Shown here one piece after another: positions 59,459 through 64,000 of a DNA stretch of 64,000 nt. This DNA comes from Betaproteobacteria bacterium (GTDB taxonomy: Bacteria > Pseudomonadota > Gammaproteobacteria > Burkholderiales > Ga0077523). Positions within the stretch are counted from its first letter, which is position 1, and each line of letters opens with the position of its first letter. A program made the translations under genes and the position numbers. The DNA is taken from assembly GCA_016713305.1 (NCBI GenBank), contig JADJPK010000008.1:248001-312000 (forward strand), written 5' to 3'. The notes below the pieces were generated by a model. That model did not search any database. It worked only from the letters and a program-made list of their open reading frames with translations, and had not been told where the DNA came from.

Positions 59459-60661
59459 ATGACACCACAAAGGCTCCTGCTTCTGCTCGGTCAGAACGCC
59501 TTCGATCCCACGAGCGGTGCTGCGCAATCCATGCGGCAGGCCGCAGAAGTGCTCGCCGGCGCGGGCTGGAATGTCCGCGCCCTTTGCACCAGCGGTTGCG
59601 AGGGGGACGTGGAGGGAGACCCTGCCGCCATGCTCCGCGAGCGAGGGGTCGTCGCGGTGGAGCAGGCTTCGCTGACGCCGTCCGGCGCGCGGGTACTGGC
59701 GGCCTCCCGCGCAGGCGTCCTGCACGAGATCGTCTGCGTCGATCCTGCTCGAAAGCGGTATTGGGAACGCGACGCCGGTCCGGAGTACCACGCCCGGCTG
59801 GACCGGATCGTCCGCGAATTTGCTCCGCAGGTCGTGCTCGCCTTCGGCGGCGATCCGGGCGACGAACGCCGCCGCACCGTGCTCCGCGCAGCGGGGGCTC
59901 GCGTGGTGTTCGCCCTGCACAACCTCGCCTACCTGAAAAGCAGACCGGCGCAGGTGGATGCGTTTCTCGCGCCCACGGAATTCGTCGCCGGGCGCTATCG
60001 CGAGGCGTGGCATGCGGACGTGCAGGTCCTGCCCACGCCGATCGTGCCCCAGGGAATCGTGGCCGATCGCCGGGACGCCGTGTTCACGACGTTCGTCAAT
60101 CCGGAACCCGCCAAGGGATTGTGGATCGTGGCGCGGCTCGCACAGATGCTGGGCGAGCAGCGGCCCGACATTCCCCTCCTGGTCGTGGAAGGGCGCATGT
60201 CCGCCTCGAACCTGATTGCGGCAGGGCACGCGATGGACGCGGATCTCTCGCGTTTTCCGAACCTGATGTTCAGCCCCGCCGTGGCGGACGTTGCGGCGCT
60301 GTGGGCGACCTGCCGGATGGTGCTTGCGCCCTCGATCGTGGAGGAGGCGGCAGGCCGCGCAGTGCTGGAGGCCATGGCCAATGGCGCCGTGCCGCTGGTG
60401 TCGGACCGTGGCGCTCTGCCGGAAACCGTGGGCGACGCGGGCGTGGTGCTGCCGCTACCAGGCAGTCTCTCGCTTGCTTCTGCGGGACCGGTGAGTCAGG
60501 AGGTCGCGCGGCCTTGGTTCGACGCGATCACGTCGTTCGTGGATGACGAGGAACGCTATGCACGCGCATCGGAGCGTGCAAGGCGCCATGCCACGCGCTA
60601 CCTCCAGGATCAGGTGGCACCGGCCTACGGCGCCTGGTTCGAATCCGTGATGGTTCGCTGA
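59459..60661 (+). CDS. GT-B glycosyltransferase (GT4-like)
   Basis: The 400-residue cytoplasmic enzyme opens with a Rossmann-like QRLLLLLGQNAFDPTSGAAQSM, then AGARVVFALHNLAYL, FLAPTEFVAGRYREAW, VFTTFVNPEPAKGLWIV and the nucleotide-sugar site region LAPSIVEEAAGRAVLEAMANGAVPLVSD. That last block is typical of group 1 transferases (E-x7-E motif: EEAAGRAVLE). Start 59459 lies beyond the terminator hairpin, directly behind TTGGAG. It may glycosylate the neighbouring surface protein or make a surface polymer. Confidence 0.82.
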   Translation: MTPQRLLLLLGQNAFDPTSGAAQSMRQAAEVLAGAGWNVRALCTSGCEGDVEGDPAAMLRERGVVAVEQASLTPSGARVLAASRAGVLHEIVCVDPARKRYWERDAGPEYHARLDRIVREFAPQVVLAFGGDPGDERRRTVLRAAGARVVFALHNLAYLKSRPAQVDAFLAPTEFVAGRYREAWHADVQVLPTPIVPQGIVADRRDAVFTTFVNPEPAKGLWIVARLAQMLGEQRPDIPLLVVEGRMSASNLIAAGHAMDADLSRFPNLMFSPAVADVAALWATCRMVLAPSIVEEAAGRAVLEAMANGAVPLVSDRGALPETVGDAGVVLPLPGSLSLASAGPVSQEVARPWFDAITSFVDDEERYARASERARRHATRYLQDQVAPAYGAWFESVMVR

Positions 60662-60702
60662 ACGGCAGTCGATACCAGGACTCATGCCGGGACGGGCGCC
60701 AA

Positions 60703-60730
60703 CGAAAAGGCCCGCGCGCGGCGGGCCCCG
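60703..60730 (-). terminator. Rho-independent terminator of the nicotinamidase gene
   Basis: Stem GGCCCGC/GCGGGCC (60709-60727) is followed on the minus strand by TTTT. It lies 25 bases after the nicotinamidase stop, between two convergent genes. Confidence 0.75.
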
Positions 60731-60752
60731 AAACACGGCAGCGACCGGAATG

Positions 60753-61484
60753 TCAGGCGATGTCGGACGACTGGATGCGCTTCACGCCCTTGGAAATCAT
60801 CTCCTTCCAGGCGGCCTCGAGCCCCGTTCCCCCGAGATTGATGCCGCGGGAGGCATCCTCGATCACGCACGCCTTGAAGCCTGCGGCGCGCGCGTCGATG
60901 GCGCTCCAGCCCACGCAGAAGTCGGTGGCCAATCCGGCGAGGTAGCAGTTCTTGATGCCCTTCTGCCTGAGATAGCCGGTGAGGCCGGTCGGTGTCTTCT
61001 TGTCGGCCTCGAGGAAGGTCGAATAGCTGTCGACGTCGCGGTGGAAGCCCTTGCGGATGACCAGCATGGCGTGCGGAATCGACAGGCCCGGTGCGAAATC
61101 GGCACCGTCCGTGCCCTGCACGCAGTGATCCGGCCACAGCACCTGCGTGCCATAGGAAAGCTGGATGGTCTCGAACGGCTTCTTGCCTTCGTGCTGCGAC
61201 GCGAACGACACGTGATCGGCGGTGTGCCAGTCCTGCGTGAGCACCACGTTCTCAAACTTCTTCGCGATCTCGTTGATGAGCGCCACGATCTCGTCGCCCT
61301 GGTTCACGGCGAGCGATCCGCCGGGGATGAAGCACTTCTGCACATCGACCACGATGAACACGTCGTTGGGCCCGGGCTTCAGCTTGCCGTCCGCGAGGGC
61401 CTGGGCGAGCCATCCGGTGCCGCCGGCAGCCACCGCCGATCCTGCGGCGAGCTTCAGAAAACTGCGACGATCGAAACCGCTCAT
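60753..61484 (-). CDS. Tat-exported nicotinamidase (PncA-like isochorismatase fold)
   Basis: The 243-residue protein begins with a twin-arginine signal, FDRRSFLKLAAGSAVAAGG, then the PncA fold: FIVVDVQKCFIPGGSLAV with the catalytic Asp, TQDWHTADHVSFASQH with the metal-binding Asp/His/His, TQVLWPDHCVQGTDGA, VIRKGFHRDVDSYSTF with the catalytic Lys, and LATDFCVGWSAIDA with the nucleophile Cys. These match nicotinamidase rather than generic isochorismatases. Export is unusual since PncA is normally cytoplasmic. It would make nicotinate from extracellular nicotinamide. Confidence 0.87.
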   Translation of the reverse strand: MSGFDRRSFLKLAAGSAVAAGGTGWLAQALADGKLKPGPNDVFIVVDVQKCFIPGGSLAVNQGDEIVALINEIAKKFENVVLTQDWHTADHVSFASQHEGKKPFETIQLSYGTQVLWPDHCVQGTDGADFAPGLSIPHAMLVIRKGFHRDVDSYSTFLEADKKTPTGLTGYLRQKGIKNCYLAGLATDFCVGWSAIDARAAGFKACVIEDASRGINLGGTGLEAAWKEMISKGVKRIQSSDIA

Positions 61485-61527
61485 CTCTCCATTCTCCTTG
61501 GTCGGTTGATGGGCCGGCGCATTCCGG

Positions 61528-63318
61528 TCACGGGCCGGTGCGCTCGCTCGCTGATTCTGTGCCTGGATGACCGCCTTCGCAACCCGGGGCGCCGCGCTGC
61601 GCGCGAAGTTGCGTGGTGGCGGATTCGTCCGGCAAGCCGTCCGGGCCGATGACGACGCCGAACCGGGTTCGTGCCTGTGCGGTGGTGAAGTAGCCACGTT
61701 GCACGTCGCAGGCCACCTGTCCCGCATCGCGCCGCCACGCGTCCCCGTACCCGCCTCCGCCCGGCGTGGCGACGTGCACGACATCGCCGGGACGCAGATG
61801 GATGTCCTGGTCCTTGGACAGATGCGGAGGCACATGGGCCGTGCCCCCGGCTTCGATTCGCACCGTGTTGGTGCCGCCATCTTCGCCACCCAGCGCACCC
61901 CTGGGCCCGGTCCGTCCATGGTCCATGACCATGGAGGCCCGGGCTTCGCCGCGACGCAGCCTCACGGCATAGGAGACGCCGAATCCGCCGCGATGCTCGC
62001 CCGCGCCGCCCGAGCCTTCGTGCAGGGCATAGCGGTCGAACAGCACGGGGTAGCGCTGCTCCATGATCTCGATGGGGGTGGTCTTGGAGATGCCGATGGT
62101 GGAACAGCCGTTGGAGATGCCGTCGCCCGCCGGCGAGCCCCCGTAACCGCCGCCCGAGATGACGTACATCACATAGGGCCGTTTGCGCAGCGGGTCGTAG
62201 CCGCCCAGGGCGAAATTGCCCGACGTGCCGGCAGGCGATGCGAACATCCGGTCGGGCATCGCCTTCACCAGCGCGTCGAAGACCGCCTCGGCGATGCGCT
62301 GGCTCACCTCGGCCGCGCAGCCTGAGACCGGACGCGGATACTTCGCGTACAAGAAGGTGCCTTCCGGGTCGATCACGCGCAGGGGTTCGAACGTGCCGGC
62401 GTTGATCGGCACTTCGGGGAACACGTGCTTCATCGCGAGATAGATCGACGACCTGGTCGTGGCGATGACGCTGTTCATGGGCCCCTTGCAGGGCGGCGAG
62501 GAACCCGCCATGTCGAACGTGAGGGTCTCGCCGTTCTTGGACACCGTCATGGCGATCCTGAGCGGCTCGTTCACGACGCCGTCGGAATCGATCCACGCCT
62601 CCCCGCGGTAGACCCCATCCGGGAGGGTGGCGATCCGTGCCCGCATCTGCCGCGATGCGCGGCGTTCCAGTTCGCCGATGGCCTTCTCGATGGTGTCCGC
62701 CCCGTAGCGGTCGAGCAGTGCGGTCAGGCGTTTCTCGCCGACGGCCAGGGCGGCGGCCTGGGCCTTGATGTCGCCGATGCGCTGATCGGCGAGACGGATG
62801 TTCGAGAGGATGATGGAGAGGATCTCCTGGTCGAGCTCGCCCTGCTTGAAGAGCTTGACCGGCGGCAGCCGCAGTCCTTCCTGCTCCACCTCCGTCGCAT
62901 TGGCGGAGAACCCGCCGGGCACCATGCCGCCCGTGTCCGGCCAGTGGCCCGTGTTGGCGAGCCAGCACCACAGGCGCTCCTGGTAGAAGAACGGCTTCAC
63001 GAACTTGACGTCCATGAGGTGCGTGCCGCCCAGGTAGGGATCGTTGACGATGTAGATGTCGCCCGGGGTGAGATCCTTCGCGCGTTCGATGACGGCCTGG
63101 GTGGAGAACTGCATGGTGCCCACGAAGACGGGCAGGCCCAGATCGCCCTGCGCGATGAGCGCCCCGGTGTCGCGGTGGTAGATGCCGTCCGAGCGGTCGA
63201 GCGCTTCCGAGATGACGGGGCTGAATGCGGAGCGGACGAAGGCGAGGTCCATCTCGTTGCAGACCTGCTGCAACCCGCTCTGGATGACGGAAAGCGTGAT
63301 GGCGTCGAGGGCGCTCAT
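61528..63318 (-). CDS. Hydantoinase B / oxoprolinase-family subunit
   Basis: The 596-residue protein is a complete HyuB-type chain: MSALDAITLSVIQSGLQQVC, SPVISEALDRSDGIYHRDTG, IYIVNDPYLGGTHLMDV with metal-binding Asp and His, NTGHWPDTGGMVPGG, FALGGYDPLRKRPYVMYV, GGGYGDAWRRD. HyuB works with an ATP-using HyuA subunit on hydantoins, oxoproline, acetone or acetophenone. No hyuA is found on either side in this window. The nicotinamidase gene follows 43 bases later on the same strand. Confidence 0.9.
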   Translation of the reverse strand: MSALDAITLSVIQSGLQQVCNEMDLAFVRSAFSPVISEALDRSDGIYHRDTGALIAQGDLGLPVFVGTMQFSTQAVIERAKDLTPGDIYIVNDPYLGGTHLMDVKFVKPFFYQERLWCWLANTGHWPDTGGMVPGGFSANATEVEQEGLRLPPVKLFKQGELDQEILSIILSNIRLADQRIGDIKAQAAALAVGEKRLTALLDRYGADTIEKAIGELERRASRQMRARIATLPDGVYRGEAWIDSDGVVNEPLRIAMTVSKNGETLTFDMAGSSPPCKGPMNSVIATTRSSIYLAMKHVFPEVPINAGTFEPLRVIDPEGTFLYAKYPRPVSGCAAEVSQRIAEAVFDALVKAMPDRMFASPAGTSGNFALGGYDPLRKRPYVMYVISGGGYGGSPAGDGISNGCSTIGISKTTPIEIMEQRYPVLFDRYALHEGSGGAGEHRGGFGVSYAVRLRRGEARASMVMDHGRTGPRGALGGEDGGTNTVRIEAGGTAHVPPHLSKDQDIHLRPGDVVHVATPGGGGYGDAWRRDAGQVACDVQRGYFTTAQARTRFGVVIGPDGLPDESATTQLRAQRGAPGCEGGHPGTESASERTGP

Positions 63319-63588
63319 GGCTCGGTGGCAAGGATGAACCTGCGGGAGCTTAGCACCGGGACGGCAGACGCCGATTCACCCCGGCCGCCGGATCGCCCGC
63401 TGCGGTGCCCGGCGGAACATGCCTTCTCGTCGTGGTTCGTCGCACCTCCGTGCGGACGGCCCACGGCAATCGATCCTCTCCCTGACCCTTGACCGTCACC
63501 GTCCGGAAACGCATGCGTCACCGGTATGTCATGCCGGCCACCTAGTCTCGCCGGATTCGGCACGGTGCCGGGGATCGGTGGAGTTTCC

Positions 63589-64000
63589 TTGAAGAGAGAC
63601 GAACTGTCCCTGCTGGGCAGGGTGGACGAGAAGGTGTTTTCCGCCATCTACCGCAGGGCTCTGGTCTACAACACGTGCTGGGAAGACCCGGCGGTCGACC
63701 ATCAGGCGCTGGACATCGGCGGAACCGACACGATGCTGGCGATCACCAGCGCGGGCTGCAACGTGCTCGACTACCTGCTCGCCGAGCCTCGCCGCATTCA
63801 CGCGGTGGACGCGAATCCGCGGCAGACGGCGCTTCTGGAACTCAAGGTCGCCGGCATCCGCAAGCTCGCCTACGAGGATTTCTTCCGCATCTTCGGCGAC
63901 GGGGGGCACGATCGCTTTCGCGAGATCCATCACGACGTGCTGCGGGGCGAACTATCCCCCTTCGCGCGGCAGTTCTGGGACCGGCGCCTGCACTGGTTCA
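63589..64000 (+). CDS. BtaA-like (DUF3419) 3-amino-3-carboxypropyl transferase, cut by window end
   Basis: A TTG start at 63589, preceded by GGTGGAG, opens a frame that runs off the window after 137 residues. It reads LKRDELSLLGRVDEKVFSAI, then YRRALVYNTCWEDPAVDHQA, ITSAGCNVLDYLLAEPRRIH and AVDANPRQTALLELKVAGIR. The last two form a SAM-binding site. This matches the DUF3419/BtaA family, which attaches the homoserine moiety of SAM to diacylglycerol to make the betaine lipid DGTS. A partner btaB would be expected downstream, outside the window. Confidence 0.8.
   Translation, partial: MKRDELSLLGRVDEKVFSAIYRRALVYNTCWEDPAVDHQALDIGGTDTMLAITSAGCNVLDYLLAEPRRIHAVDANPRQTALLELKVAGIRKLAYEDFFRIFGDGGHDRFREIHHDVLRGELSPFARQFWDRRLHWF

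Overview
The window is about 64 kb of GC-rich DNA from a Gram-negative bacterium, most likely a betaproteobacterium. Pointers to this are four PEP-CTERM surface proteins, a RegB/RegA-type redox two-component system, a single compact chemotaxis operon, GC-rich intergenic repeats and many GTG/TTG starts. There are no rRNA or tRNA genes, no CRISPR array, no complete insertion sequence and no prophage. Genes are dense, and almost every antisense open frame is a GC-codon shadow.

Layout. (1) 0-8.6 kb: a minus-strand operon for a CUT1 sugar ABC transporter (binding protein, two permeases, ATPase) ending in a D-apionate-lactonase-like gene. It is divergent from an HpcH/HpaI aldolase and a 2-keto-4-pentenoate-hydratase-type gene, so it looks like a sugar or sugar-acid catabolic locus. 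(2) 8.6-12.4 kb: RlpA-like lipoprotein/transglycosylase, Tat-exported SMP-30 lactonase, EamA exporter and a flavin-binding PNPOx-like protein. (3) 12.5-12.75 kb: an AT-richer patch with stacked hairpins, a U7 terminator and an anti-Shine-Dalgarno stretch, a candidate small RNA. (4) 13-25 kb: the most interesting region. A RegA/RegB pair is followed by a PEP-CTERM protein, a TlpA-like thioredoxin, a DUF4266 lipoprotein, a DUF3570 outer-membrane-type protein fused to a Met/His-rich domain, an ApbE flavin transferase, a second PEP-CTERM protein, a di-haem MauG/CcpA-type peroxidase and a third PEP-CTERM protein. Sequences matching the RegA/RegR box lie in front of regB, the second and third PEP-CTERM genes and the divergent sulfotransferase gene. 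I read this as a redox-controlled periplasm/surface electron-transfer and possibly copper-handling module. (5) 25.3-37.6 kb: a TPR-sulfotransferase, then an entire chemotaxis operon (MCP, cheY, STAS, cheA, MCP, cheW, cheR, cheD, cheB) with a BLUF blue-light sensor at its end. (6) 37.9-41 kb: AraC regulator, small cytochrome c and a PQQ alcohol dehydrogenase with the lanthanide-type Asp pair. (7) 41.4-53.5 kb: housekeeping and transport genes (Kef antiporter, RidA, atypical Nramp, glutathione reductase, CbiX, thioesterase, second EamA, a divergent enolase, an APH-type kinase, glycerol kinase). (8) 53.5-64 kb: tandem repeats, several small unknown proteins, amidase, Cys-cluster protein, a large repeat-built PEP-CTERM protein behind a sigma-54-like promoter, glycosyltransferase, Tat-exported nicotinamidase, hydantoinase B, and the start of a BtaA-like gene cut by the window end.

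Five otherwise intact genes (malF-like permease, pentenoate hydratase, cheB, cheA, PQQ dehydrogenase) are each broken by one single-base change in or beside a short G/C run. In each case adding or removing one base restores a full-length family member, so I treat these as probable sequencing errors rather than pseudogenes.
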